Source of the DNA: SAR86 cluster bacterium AG-447-A08
GTDB taxonomy: Bacteria > Pseudomonadota > Gammaproteobacteria > Magnimaribacterales > Magnimaribacteraceae
Reading direction: 5' to 3'
NCBI GenBank assembly: GCA_003212335.1
Contig: QCQA01000004.1
Location: forward strand, 1-64,000
Length of the DNA stretch: 64,000 nt
In this document: positions 1 through 8,741 of the stretch, in pieces
Layout: each line of letters begins with the position of its first letter
Position numbering within the stretch: position 1 is the first letter of the stretch
Notes under the pieces: generated by a model
Database searches by the model: none
Told to the model about the DNA's origin: nothing
The model's input: the letters and a program-made list of their open reading frames with translations, nothing else
Position numbers and translations under genes: made by a program

Positions 1-462
1 GATACTTATTCAATAAATGGTGAAAGAGTTAGTAGTACTAGGATTAGAAACGCTTTAATAAATGCTGATTTTGAAGGAGCTAAAGAATTACTGGGTCAAC
101 CATACACATTCTACGGAAAGGTTGTTTACGGACAACAATTAGGCACACAGCTTGGAGTGCCTACAGCAAATCTGTGGCTGCCCAAAAATAAACTTCCCAT
201 AGCTGGTGTATACATCGTGAAAGTAGATGTTGAAGGACAGAGATATGGAGGTATCGCAAACATGGGCGTAAGGCCTACAGTAGATGGACAGAATCCTGTT
301 TTAGAGGTTCATATATTTGAATTTTCTAGGAATATATATGGAAGAAAAATCAACGTAGAATTTTTGCAAAAGCTCAGAGATGAAAAAAAATTTAATGGAC
401 TAGATGAATTAAAAGAACAAATTTTTAAAGATATTTCAACAGCTAAGCAATATTTCAGTTAA
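1..462 (+). CDS. ribF: Riboflavin kinase / FAD synthetase, C-terminal part
   Basis: This gene makes FMN and FAD from riboflavin in the cytoplasm. The window opens inside it: frame 1 is open from base 1 and includes a GERVSSTRIR segment, the end of the FAD-synthetase (adenylyltransferase) domain. The riboflavin-kinase domain follows, with the family's GVPTAN segment near base 157 and the NMGVRPT segment near base 270. An ATG at 157 lies inside the kinase domain and is not the start. The N-terminal half lies outside the window. It sits 18 nt ahead of ileS, the usual ribF-ileS-lspA-ispH order of gammaproteobacteria. Confidence 0.95.
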   Translation, partial: DTYSINGERVSSTRIRNALINADFEGAKELLGQPYTFYGKVVYGQQLGTQLGVPTANLWLPKNKLPIAGVYIVKVDVEGQRYGGIANMGVRPTVDGQNPVLEVHIFEFSRNIYGRKINVEFLQKLRDEKKFNGLDELKEQIFKDISTAKQYFS

Positions 463-480
463 AGTGCCAAAAAATTTATT

Positions 481-3270
481 ATGACTGACTATAAAGATAC
501 TCTTAATCTTCCAAATACCGGCTTTGCTATGAAGGCTGGTTTACCTGCTAAAGAGCCCAAGATGATAGAGTTTTGGGAAGAAATGGAGCTTACAAAAGAG
601 ATTGCCAAGGCTCGAAAAGGAAGAGAAAAGTTTATTTTGCACGATGGCCCTCCTTATGCAAATGGCGAAATACATACAGGTCATGCTGCCCAAAAAGTAT
701 TGAAGGATATCGTCATTAAATCCCAAACGTTAGATGGCAAGTATGCTCCATTTGTTCCTGGTTGGGATTGCCATGGATTGCCTATCGAATTGAATGTAGA
801 AAAAAAAGTAGGAAAAGTTGGACACAAAGTAGATGCATCAGAATTTCGTGATGCTTGCAGGAAATATGCTAACTCCCAAATAGAACTTCAAAAGAAAGAT
901 TTTAAAAGACTTGGTGTTCTTGGAGATTGGGATAACCCTTATGTGACAATGGATTTTTCTTTTGAAGCTAATATTATCAGGGCTTTAGGAAAAATTATTG
1001 AAAAAGGACATCTGCAAAGGGGTGATAAACCTGTGCATTGGTGCGTAGATTGTGGGTCTTCCCTAGCTGAGGCTGAAGTTGAATATCAAGACAAAATTTC
1101 AACTTCTATTGATTTTATTTTTCCGATAGAAGATGAATCATTATTGAAAATATTTGAAGCAGAAAGCAACAACAAAAACTTTGTTGCTAGCTGGACTACA
1201 ACACCTTGGACAGTACCTGGAAATTTAGCTCTCACAATTAATGATTCATTTACATACCAGCTTATAGAAGTTGAATTCAATAATCAGAATATCAATATCA
1301 TCTTGGCAAAAGACTTGGTGAAGGCTACTTTAGAAAGAGTAGGCATTAGTGACTATAATATTTTGGGATCTTGCTCTGGATCTTCACTGCTTGGTTTAAA
1401 GGCCTCTCATCCTTATCTTGATCGTGATTCTTTAATAATTGCTGGAGATCATGTCACAACTGAAGCTGGTACAGGAGTGGTTCATACTGCTCCTGGGCAT
1501 GGATTAGAAGATTATGCTGTTTCCAAAGAAAATGGTCTGGAAGTATTAAGTCCCGTTAAGGGAAATGGAACATTCCATGAGGATGTTGAGCATTTTGCAG
1601 GCCAATTCGTTTTTAAAGCAAACGAAAATATCATTCAATTGTTAAAAGAAAAAAAAGCTTTACTTTCCGAGTCTTCATTTGAGCACAGCTATCCTCATTG
1701 CTGGAGACACAAAACTCCGGTTATGTTCCGTGCAACTCCTCAGTGGTTCATTTCTATGGAACAAGAGGACCTCTTGAAAGAATCCTTAGATTCTATAGAA
1801 GATGTTCGATGGGAGCCGTCTTGGGGTAAAGCAAGAATGGAATCTATGCTTGAAAGCAGACCTGATTGGTGCATTTCAAGACAAAGGTCATGGGGGGTTC
1901 CAATAGCATTATTGATACATACTGAAACTGGCAAACTGCATCCCGAAACACCTGAAGTCATAGAGAAGGTTGCGGTATTAGTTGAATCTAAAGGTATTCA
2001 GGCGTGGCACGATGTAGCCATTAAAGACTTAGTAGATGATTATCAAGGTTATGAAAAAATAACCGATTGTTTAGATGTTTGGTTTGATTCAGGAGTTACG
2101 CATGCTTGCGTATTAAGTGCTAATAATGAATTGCAATTTCCTGCTGACCTTTATTTAGAAGGTTCAGATCAACATAGAGGATGGTTCCAATCATCTCTTC
2201 TAACTAGTATGGCTATAAATGATTGTGCACCTTACAAGGCAGTACTTACCCATGGTTTTGTTGTAGATGGTGAGGGTAAAAAAATGTCCAAATCACTCGG
2301 CAATGTCATTTCTCCGCAAAAAATTTGGGAAACGATGGGTGCAGATGTTTTGAGAGCATGGATAGCTTCCACTGACTATACCAAAGAGATAGTTTTATCA
2401 GACGATATTCTTAAAAGATCAGCAGATTCCTACAGAAGAATTAGAAATACAATTAGATTTCTTCTCGGCAATCTTAATGATTATGACGGACAAATTATTC
2501 AACCTGATAAGCTTACTGAATTAGATAAGTGGATGATCTTAAGGACTAAGAAGTTACAAGAACAAATTAAAGATGATTATCTCAATTATAATTTTCATCA
2601 AGCATTCCAAAAAATTCATAACTTTTGTGCAAACGACCTTGGTGGATTCTATTTAGATATATTAAAAGATAGGCTATATACGGCTAGATTAGATTCTGAT
2701 GCTCGAAGATCTTCTCAAGTAGCACTTTCCAATATTCTTCAAGCCTTACTTAGATGGGTAAGTCCTATACTTTCTTTTACTGCAGAAGAGGCCTGGCAAT
2801 CCTTAGGAAGTGATACAAAATCTGTTCATCTACTTGAGTGGTTTCAAGATTGGACTGAAGTAGGAGAATTAAGATTCTCCGATGAGGAGTGGGAAAAGAT
2901 ATTAGAGATAAGATCTGAAGTTAATAAACATATCGAAGAGGCGAGAAATAATGAAATCATAGGGTCGTCTTTAGAAGCAGAACTAGAATTGTATTGTGAT
3001 ACAGATATCAAAACACTTTTAGATAATTTTTCTGAAGAACTTAGATTTATCTTCATTACCTCAGAAGCAAAAGTTTACCAACTTGGACAAAATGGAAATG
3101 ATACAAACATCCAAGGTTTAAAGATCAATGTTCAAAAAACTGGATATGAAAAATGTGTCCGATGCTGGCATAGTCGACCTGAAGTAGGAACCATTAAAGG
3201 TCATGAAGCTATTTGTCAAAGATGCTATGAAAATGTTGAAGGGAATGGTGAAATTAGAATTTTTGCGTAA
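481..3270 (+). CDS. ileS: Isoleucyl-tRNA synthetase
   Basis: Charges tRNA-Ile with isoleucine in the cytoplasm. At 929 residues it has the usual bacterial length. The class I signatures are present: HTGH at residues 65-68 (the HIGH motif, after GPPYANGEI) and KKMSKSLGN near residue 600. The editing-domain segment TWTTTPWT-like (SWTTTPWTVPGN) lies near residue 240. Two CxxC pairs near residues 891-914 form the C-terminal zinc finger of the ileS1 type. The stop is directly followed by lspA. The assignment is secure. Confidence 0.98.
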   Translation: MTDYKDTLNLPNTGFAMKAGLPAKEPKMIEFWEEMELTKEIAKARKGREKFILHDGPPYANGEIHTGHAAQKVLKDIVIKSQTLDGKYAPFVPGWDCHGLPIELNVEKKVGKVGHKVDASEFRDACRKYANSQIELQKKDFKRLGVLGDWDNPYVTMDFSFEANIIRALGKIIEKGHLQRGDKPVHWCVDCGSSLAEAEVEYQDKISTSIDFIFPIEDESLLKIFEAESNNKNFVASWTTTPWTVPGNLALTINDSFTYQLIEVEFNNQNINIILAKDLVKATLERVGISDYNILGSCSGSSLLGLKASHPYLDRDSLIIAGDHVTTEAGTGVVHTAPGHGLEDYAVSKENGLEVLSPVKGNGTFHEDVEHFAGQFVFKANENIIQLLKEKKALLSESSFEHSYPHCWRHKTPVMFRATPQWFISMEQEDLLKESLDSIEDVRWEPSWGKARMESMLESRPDWCISRQRSWGVPIALLIHTETGKLHPETPEVIEKVAVLVESKGIQAWHDVAIKDLVDDYQGYEKITDCLDVWFDSGVTHACVLSANNELQFPADLYLEGSDQHRGWFQSSLLTSMAINDCAPYKAVLTHGFVVDGEGKKMSKSLGNVISPQKIWETMGADVLRAWIASTDYTKEIVLSDDILKRSADSYRRIRNTIRFLLGNLNDYDGQIIQPDKLTELDKWMILRTKKLQEQIKDDYLNYNFHQAFQKIHNFCANDLGGFYLDILKDRLYTARLDSDARRSSQVALSNILQALLRWVSPILSFTAEEAWQSLGSDTKSVHLLEWFQDWTEVGELRFSDEEWEKILEIRSEVNKHIEEARNNEIIGSSLEAELELYCDTDIKTLLDNFSEELRFIFITSEAKVYQLGQNGNDTNIQGLKINVQKTGYEKCVRCWHSRPEVGTIKGHEAICQRCYENVEGNGEIRIFA

Positions 3271-3285
3271 GTGAGATATATCTCA

Positions 3286-3762
3286 ATGAAAAAAATCCTA
3301 TTTCTTCTATCTCTTATTTCAATAGACCAATTTACTAAATACCTAGTTTTAAAAAACTTTTTAATTGGTGAAAGCTTAAACTTATTACCAATATTAGATA
3401 TTTATCTTATTCTCAATACAGGGATAGCTTTTAGTCTCTTTGATGAAGGAGGAGATCTGGGTAGATGGTTGCTAGTTCTCTTAGTTCTTTTGGTGTGCTT
3501 ATATTTGCTTTATATCCTCGTCACAGAGTCGCTCAATAGGTATGAGTCATTAGCTTTATTAATGATCTTATCTGGAGGGGTTGGAAATCTATTAGACAGA
3601 GCTTTTAGAGGTCACGTAGTTGATTTTATAAGTTTTTATTATGAAAGTTATTCTTTCTATATTTTTAATTTTGCCGATACATTTATAACAATAGGAGTTT
3701 TTATTTATATTCTTGATATAGTGATTTCTAAATCTAAAACAAATGGAAATAAGGTTAGCTAA
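3286..3762 (+). CDS. lspA: Lipoprotein signal peptidase (signal peptidase II)
   Basis: An inner-membrane aspartyl protease that cleaves the signal peptide of prolipoproteins. About 158 residues with four hydrophobic segments. The two catalytic-aspartate blocks are visible: GGVGNLLDR near residue 105 and FNFADTFI near residue 130. I chose the ATG at 3286 (MKKILFLL). A GTG at 3271, adjacent to the ileS stop, is in frame but adds residues with no family match. The gene overlaps ispH by 20 nt, so the two are probably translated together. At least one likely substrate, the DsbC-like lipoprotein at 19745, is encoded in the window. Confidence 0.93.
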   Translation: MKKILFLLSLISIDQFTKYLVLKNFLIGESLNLLPILDIYLILNTGIAFSLFDEGGDLGRWLLVLLVLLVCLYLLYILVTESLNRYESLALLMILSGGVGNLLDRAFRGHVVDFISFYYESYSFYIFNFADTFITIGVFIYILDIVISKSKTNGNKVS

Positions 3763-4678
3763 TACTCGAGGGTTTTGTGCCGGAGTAGATAGAGCAATAG
3801 AGATTGTAAAAAAAGTCATAGAGCTTCACGGCGCCCCTGTATATGTAAAGCATGAAGTGGTTCACAACAAGACAGTGGTTGAAGAATTAAAAAATCTTGG
3901 AGCAATTTTTGTTGAGGATATAGAAGAGATTCCAGTAGGTGAGGTGGTTGTATATAGTGCACATGGAATTTCAAAAGCGGTAGAAGTTCAATCAGGTGTA
4001 AGAAATCTAGATGTTTTTGATGCTACATGCCCTTTGGTAAGTAAGGTCCACGCAGAAGTGCATACCTATGCAAAAATGGGTTTTGATTGTTTACTTATAG
4101 GACATAAAAATCATCCAGAGGTTGAAGGGACAATGGGACAATTTGATACATCTTATGGAGGAACAATAACGCTCGTAGAAGATATAGAAGATGCTAAAAA
4201 ATTATCCTTTAAAGACTCCTCAAATTTAGCTTACGTAACTCAAACAACATTGTCTGTAGATGATACGAAAGAAATTAAGGACTACCTGGTAAGAAATTTT
4301 CCAAATATCAAAGGTCCAAAAAAAGATGACATCTGTTATGCAACTCAGAACCGACAGGATGCAATCAAACAACTAGCACTAGAATCCGACCTAGTCATAG
4401 TAATTGGGTCTGAAAATAGCTCAAATTCCAATAGGCTTAGAGAAATAGCAGAAAGATCTGGAGTAGAAGCTTATCTCATAGATAGTATTGATGACTTATC
4501 TTTGGATTGTCTAGAAGGCAAATCTAAAATAGGTCTTACATCTGGAGCTTCTGCCCCAGAACACCTTGTCTCAGAAGTAATAGAAAAGCTCTCTTCAGTT
4601 TATGGTTTTAATTTAGTAGGTGACAAGAACCGAACAGACGAAGGAATATCCTTTAGGCTGCCTAAAGGCTTAAGATGA
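3743..4678 (+). CDS. ispH: 4-hydroxy-3-methylbut-2-enyl diphosphate reductase
   Basis: Last enzyme of the MEP pathway, making IPP and DMAPP with a 4Fe-4S cluster. 311 residues, normal length. The three cluster cysteines are in the expected contexts: GFCAGV (C12), DATCPLV near residue 97 and DDICYATQNRQ near residue 197. The EHLVSEVIEKL-like C-terminal segment is also typical. The start overlaps the lspA end. IPP and DMAPP feed quinones, undecaprenyl carriers and the retinal needed by the proteorhodopsin at 44724, but no carotenoid genes are in this window. Confidence 0.97.
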   Translation: MEIRLANTRGFCAGVDRAIEIVKKVIELHGAPVYVKHEVVHNKTVVEELKNLGAIFVEDIEEIPVGEVVVYSAHGISKAVEVQSGVRNLDVFDATCPLVSKVHAEVHTYAKMGFDCLLIGHKNHPEVEGTMGQFDTSYGGTITLVEDIEDAKKLSFKDSSNLAYVTQTTLSVDDTKEIKDYLVRNFPNIKGPKKDDICYATQNRQDAIKQLALESDLVIVIGSENSSNSNRLREIAERSGVEAYLIDSIDDLSLDCLEGKSKIGLTSGASAPEHLVSEVIEKLSSVYGFNLVGDKNRTDEGISFRLPKGLR

Positions 4679-4727
4679 TAAGAACCTTTTATTTGATTTT
4701 TTGTCTAACAAAGAAACGGAGGAAATT

Positions 4728-5087
4728 ATGAAACTAAAACTTATTATATCTACTTTTTTAATCGGTCTTGTATCTTTAAATACTTACTCAGCGCCTAGAA
4801 TGTTCGAACAAATAAAAAAAATGGATACAGATCAAGACGGAACTGTAACTCTAGAAGAATTCAATGCCAATACTCTAAGTCGATTTCAACTGATGGATAA
4901 AAATAGTGATGGGAATATTTCAGAAGATGAGTTTCTGGCCCCAATCAATAAGCGTTTTGAAAGAATGGACTTAAATTCTGATGGAATTCTTGAAAGAAAA
5001 GAGCTTAGGAAGGCTCTTAAATCTAAAAAGAGTAAAAACGGCAAGATGAAGGAAAAAAAACAGCCTAAACCATTTATTAAACAATAG
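4728..5087 (+). CDS. Small exported EF-hand protein
   Basis: A predicted 119-residue secreted calcium-binding protein of unknown role. The N terminus is a signal peptide (MKLKLIISTFLIGLVSLNTYSA). Three EF-hand loops follow: DTDQDGTVTLEEF, DKNSDGNISEDEF and DLNSDGILERKEL. The tail is very rich in lysine. The ATG at 4728 is preceded by a strong GGAGG ribosome site; a TTG upstream at 4701 is in frame but lies before that site. It stands between ispH and ampD with short gaps. Calcium binding is inferred from the loops; the partner and function are not known. Confidence 0.8.
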   Translation: MKLKLIISTFLIGLVSLNTYSAPRMFEQIKKMDTDQDGTVTLEEFNANTLSRFQLMDKNSDGNISEDEFLAPINKRFERMDLNSDGILERKELRKALKSKKSKNGKMKEKKQPKPFIKQ

Positions 5088-5095
5088 AGGTTTTC

Positions 5096-5638
5096 TTGAA
5101 GATAGATAAGACATTTCTTTTAGATGAAGCCAAGGCTTGTCTATCTCCAAATAGTTCTGAAAGGAAATCTAACGAAATATCTCTTCTCGTAATACACAAC
5201 ATTAGCTTACCACCCGGCAAGTATGGTGGAGATTATATTGAGAAGTTTTTCACTAATCAGTTAAATTCCGATGACGATCCATATTTTAAAGACATAATTG
5301 ATTTAAAAGTATCTAGTCATCTTCTGATTAAACGAGATGGATCGATTACTCAGTTTGTGCCTTTCAATAAAAAGGCATGGCACGCTGGTGTTTCTATTTT
5401 TAAAGATAGAGAAGACTGTAATGAGTTTTCAATCGGAATTGAACTTGAGGGAACAGATGAGACTCCATATGAAAAAGAACAATATAATGCCCTTATTATG
5501 GCAACCAAGGCATTAATGTCTTTTTTTCCTGATATAAAAAAGGATCGCATAGTTGGACATTCTGACATTGCTCCAGAAAGAAAAACTGACCCTGGAAGGT
5601 CCTTTGATTGGGAGTATTATCTTTCTAAAATAAATTAA
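5096..5638 (+). CDS. ampD: 1,6-anhydro-N-acetylmuramyl-L-alanine amidase
   Basis: Cytoplasmic zinc amidase of peptidoglycan recycling that removes the peptide from anhydro-muropeptides. 180 residues without a signal peptide, as in E. coli AmpD. Zinc ligands match by position: H34 (VIHNISLPPG), H155 (GHSDIAP) and D165 (KTDPG). The start is TTG at 5096, which places H34 at the family position and follows an AGAGG site. An AmpG-like muropeptide importer is encoded at 8742, so import and processing both lie in this window. The gene ends 4 nt inside the convergent adenosyltransferase gene. Confidence 0.93.
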   Translation: MKIDKTFLLDEAKACLSPNSSERKSNEISLLVIHNISLPPGKYGGDYIEKFFTNQLNSDDDPYFKDIIDLKVSSHLLIKRDGSITQFVPFNKKAWHAGVSIFKDREDCNEFSIGIELEGTDETPYEKEQYNALIMATKALMSFFPDIKKDRIVGHSDIAPERKTDPGRSFDWEYYLSKIN

Positions 5639-6177
5639 ATCTGTTTCCAAAGTGATTCTTCAACACCCTTGTTTTGATTAATACTTCTTGCAATAACGAA
5701 CATTAGGTCTGAGAGCCTATTAAGATAAACGAGTTTATTCTCTTCAACTGAATAATTTTTATCTAATATGACCAGGGATCTCTCACATCTTCTACATACT
5801 GCTCTAACATACTGAGAAAGAGCCGCTGCTTGATTTCCGCCTGGCAAAATAAAATTATCTAATGCCGGAAGTTTCTCATTTAGCTTTTGTATTTGTTCTT
5901 CAAGATACAATATTTCTTCTTTTGCAATAGAGTCTTGACTACCAACAGAAAGTGAACCGCCAATATCGAATAGACAGTTTTGTATTCTTCTTAATACATA
6001 CCTATAGTCTTCGGAATCTGGGAGAGAGTCCAAGTAACCTATTAAAGAATTTAATTCATCAATTTCTCCAATTGAGTTAATGATAGGATCTGCCTTGCTT
6101 ACTCTAGATCCATCAGCCATGCCTGTAGTTCTTTTATCTCCCGTTTTAGTCGTTACTTTAGTTATGCGCTTATTCAT
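5635..6177 (-). CDS. ATP:cob(I)alamin adenosyltransferase, PduO type
   Basis: Transfers the adenosyl group of ATP to cob(I)alamin to make adenosylcobalamin. 180 residues with the family N-terminal nucleotide motif TKTGDKRTTGMADGSR and the RAVCRRCER segment near residue 130. It starts immediately after the btuB-like gene with no gap, so it is probably cotranscribed from the riboswitch-controlled promoter. Uptake of cobalamin and its conversion to the coenzyme are therefore one regulatory unit. No B12-dependent mutase is seen in the window, and the ribonucleotide reductase here is the B12-independent class I. Confidence 0.93.
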   Translation of the reverse strand: MNKRITKVTTKTGDKRTTGMADGSRVSKADPIINSIGEIDELNSLIGYLDSLPDSEDYRYVLRRIQNCLFDIGGSLSVGSQDSIAKEEILYLEEQIQKLNEKLPALDNFILPGGNQAAALSQYVRAVCRRCERSLVILDKNYSVEENKLVYLNRLSDLMFVIARSINQNKGVEESLWKQI

Positions 6178-7980
6178 TTATCTTCCCAAATCATAATGTA
6201 ATTTAAACCAAATCGATCTACCTTGACTCATATAAAAAGCATTAGAGGTAGCTGCTGTGTAATATTCCTTATCCAACATATTTTCCAATTTAAATGAAAT
6301 TTTAGTTTTTTTATTTAATTCTTTAGTAAACGACAGGTTTACCAAACTGTAGGCTGGGAGCTCAATATCACCAAAATCTCTCCGCTTGCCAAATGAAGAA
6401 AGATTTATTGTTCCAAGAAAACCATATAAATCTCTTGAAAGGGTTAAACTTCCTGATCTCTTAGACCTCCTAAGGAGCTGATTTCCATTATTATCCTTTG
6501 GGTCTTGTGATCTTAATAAGATTGCCAAATCCCAACTTTCAGTATTCATTCTGTATCTGATTTCTATACCTTTGTTAGACGCCTCACTAATGTTTTTCAA
6601 CACATAATTTTGATAATCAAAATCTATTAAGTTTGTTAAATTGTTTCTAAATAAAGATAAATTTAAATTCGAATTTTTTTTAATTCTTTTAATATTAATC
6701 TCTGTCGATTTATTAATTTCAGGTTTTAAGTTTGTATTACCTCCAAAACCATATAACTCAGAGCTGACTGGAGATCTAAATGAAGAAGAATTTGATAAAC
6801 CAATTCTCCAGTTTTGATTAAATTCTCTCAATAATTCCAAATTCCAAGAGAGATTCGTGCCATATCTGTCGTGATCACTATTTCTCAGTGAAGTAGTTAA
6901 AGAGCCCTTAGATAAATTTAAATTCATTGCAGTAAAAAAAGATTTAGTTTTAATTATCTCTCGGTACTTTGTCCCGTAACTTGCATAGTCAACATCTTCA
7001 TTTTCCATATCAATTCCTAAAATAAATTGATTGGAATTTTTGATAAAGGAGAAGTTTGAAAGCATGAACTCTATGAAATCTCTTTCGGTATTTGTAACAT
7101 CAATTTGTCCTAAGAAGTTTAAATCGTTTTGTTGGATGAGGTCCTTCGACTTATTCAAATTCAAGTTATAAAAAAAAGCATCTTCAATAGAGTCTCTTAT
7201 CTTGATGCCATTAGCATAGTTTTTGTAGTCTTGGGAGACGGGTGTGCCAAAAACTAAATACTCTATTGTTCCTTCAGCTAACCAACTTGATACATCAAAT
7301 TCAGCAAGATCGGAGTCAACTTGAAAATTACTAATGAGCGTATTATTTGTGTATCCTAGATCAAGCGTGGAATTTGAAAGCACAGGAAAACCGTCTGTAT
7401 CAGCCCTTGAAGCTGCAATATTTAAAAACCCTACATCATCTAATTTATAATTTATCTTGAGTAGTTTTTTTTCAAAATTATCGGGGCCAACATTAATCCC
7501 AATAGCGGATTGAGTCTGATTCTCGATAGGCTTTGTTGAGATATCTATGACACCTCCAATCGCACTCGATCCATGAATAGCTGATAAGGGGCCATATCCT
7601 ATCTCTATATTAGAGATTAAATCTGTATCAAGATTATAAATTGAAGCACCTCCAGCAGTACTCGGATTAATTTTTATGCCATTAATTTTAACAAGGGTAT
7701 GGTTGCTATTACTTCCCCTAGTAAACACCGATGATAATTGTCCTAATCCTCCGTTACTGCTTGTATCAATAGCAAGAATCTCTCTGAAAAGGCTAGATAA
7801 ATTTTTAGGCTGAGTTTTATCAAGTAAGTCTTTATCAATTTTATCGACCACAATAACCGTTTCTGTATAAGCTTTAGGGACTGAAGAAACAACTGTTACT
7901 ATTTCATAGTCTTTTGATTCATTAGAAAAACCATAGGATAAGAAAAAAGTCAGTAAAAAAACTGATTTTAAACGATACAT
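6178..7980 (-). CDS. btuB: TonB-dependent outer-membrane receptor, BtuB-like (cobalamin)
   Basis: Outer-membrane beta-barrel that imports cobalamin using TonB energy. 600 residues: a signal peptide in the first 20 or so, a TonB-box-like stretch (ETVIVVDKID), a plug domain (QLSSVFTRGSNSNHTLVKIN, then GPLSAIHGSSAIGGVIDI) to about residue 150, then a barrel of alternating strands. The N-terminal half of the barrel is weakly conserved. The substrate is assigned mainly from context: a cobalamin riboswitch lies directly upstream and an adenosyltransferase directly downstream. No BtuCDF inner-membrane transporter is in the window. Confidence 0.88.
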   Translation of the reverse strand: MYRLKSVFLLTFFLSYGFSNESKDYEIVTVVSSVPKAYTETVIVVDKIDKDLLDKTQPKNLSSLFREILAIDTSSNGGLGQLSSVFTRGSNSNHTLVKINGIKINPSTAGGASIYNLDTDLISNIEIGYGPLSAIHGSSAIGGVIDISTKPIENQTQSAIGINVGPDNFEKKLLKINYKLDDVGFLNIAASRADTDGFPVLSNSTLDLGYTNNTLISNFQVDSDLAEFDVSSWLAEGTIEYLVFGTPVSQDYKNYANGIKIRDSIEDAFFYNLNLNKSKDLIQQNDLNFLGQIDVTNTERDFIEFMLSNFSFIKNSNQFILGIDMENEDVDYASYGTKYREIIKTKSFFTAMNLNLSKGSLTTSLRNSDHDRYGTNLSWNLELLREFNQNWRIGLSNSSSFRSPVSSELYGFGGNTNLKPEINKSTEINIKRIKKNSNLNLSLFRNNLTNLIDFDYQNYVLKNISEASNKGIEIRYRMNTESWDLAILLRSQDPKDNNGNQLLRRSKRSGSLTLSRDLYGFLGTINLSSFGKRRDFGDIELPAYSLVNLSFTKELNKKTKISFKLENMLDKEYYTAATSNAFYMSQGRSIWFKLHYDLGR

Positions 7981-8014
7981 AAATCACCCTTCGTAATTAA
8001 GTTAATATTTTTTT

Positions 8015-8166
8015 GGCCGGTATCCGGGCTTAAGAATTAAATGATTTTCAACGCCTTCCCATTATTACAGTGACATATGTTGAAAATCTTCTATTTACCG
8101 TTGCGAGGGCAGCACTGGATTATTTATTCACCAGTTTCCCGTTTAACCTATTAAAGGCACCTTGGG
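8015..8166 (-). promoter_or_regulatory. Cobalamin (AdoCbl) riboswitch
   Basis: Read on the minus strand, the leader of the btuB-like gene shows the conserved blocks of the cobalamin riboswitch in order. These are CCAAGGTGCC, a TAATAGG-type stretch, GGGAAACTGGTG, the B12-box-like CTGCCCTCGCAACGGTA, GGGAAGGCG, and a GCCCGGATACCGGCC stem close to the gene. The gene starts 34 nt further on. The expected effect is lower btuB and adenosyltransferase expression when cobalamin is plentiful. The edges are approximate. Confidence 0.9.
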
Positions 8167-8252
8167 CGATTATAGAGGTTTATATTATTAATTGCTTTTT
8201 TTGTTTGTAATGAGGGCTTAAACTTAAAATAAATATATGGAGGAAACTAAAC

Positions 8253-8735
8253 ATGGCTTCTTTTGACATTAAATCAGAGCTTGATCATCACGAGGTTACA
8301 AATGCTGTTGATCAGGCAAATAGAGTTTTACAAAACAGATTTGATTTTAAAGGCACAGGTGCAGAATTTATTGTAAATGAAAAACAAATCTCTTTATCAG
8401 CCAAAGAAGAATTTCAAATTCATCAAATGTCTCCCATTCTCAATGAATCTCTTGCAAAGAGAGGTATAGATTTAAAGACCTTAAAACCACATGATATAGA
8501 AGTCTCGGGTGGATCTGCTCAACAGAATATAGAGTTGCAAGAGGGCATAGATAAGGAGTTGGCAAAAAAAATAACTACCTTAGTTAAGCAATCTAAGTCA
8601 AAGACACAGGCATCAATACAGGGAGATAGTGTAAGAATAACTGGAAAGAAAAGAGATGAATTACAGACTATTATTCAATTAGTCAAAGATCAAAATTATG
8701 ACATCCCCCTTCAGTTTGTTAATTTTCGAGATTAA
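8253..8735 (+). CDS. yajQ: YajQ family nucleotide-binding protein
   Basis: A small cytoplasmic protein of the UPF0234/YajQ family; some members bind cyclic di-GMP or nucleotides. 160 residues with typical segments: SFDIKSELDHHEVTNAVDQA at the N terminus, RFDFKG, then KRDELQTIIQLVK and a terminal PLQFVNFRD. The ATG at 8253 follows a TGGAGGAA ribosome site. It is divergent from the btuB unit and its stop lies 6 nt before the AmpG-like gene. The role in this organism is unknown. Confidence 0.94.
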   Translation: MASFDIKSELDHHEVTNAVDQANRVLQNRFDFKGTGAEFIVNEKQISLSAKEEFQIHQMSPILNESLAKRGIDLKTLKPHDIEVSGGSAQQNIELQEGIDKELAKKITTLVKQSKSKTQASIQGDSVRITGKKRDELQTIIQLVKDQNYDIPLQFVNFRD

Positions 8736-8741
8736 GAGTAG

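Noticed and set aside
3271-3285. GTG start for lspA adjacent to the ileS stop
   Set aside because: The ATG at 3286 gives a normal N terminus (MKKILFLL); the extra five residues have no family match.
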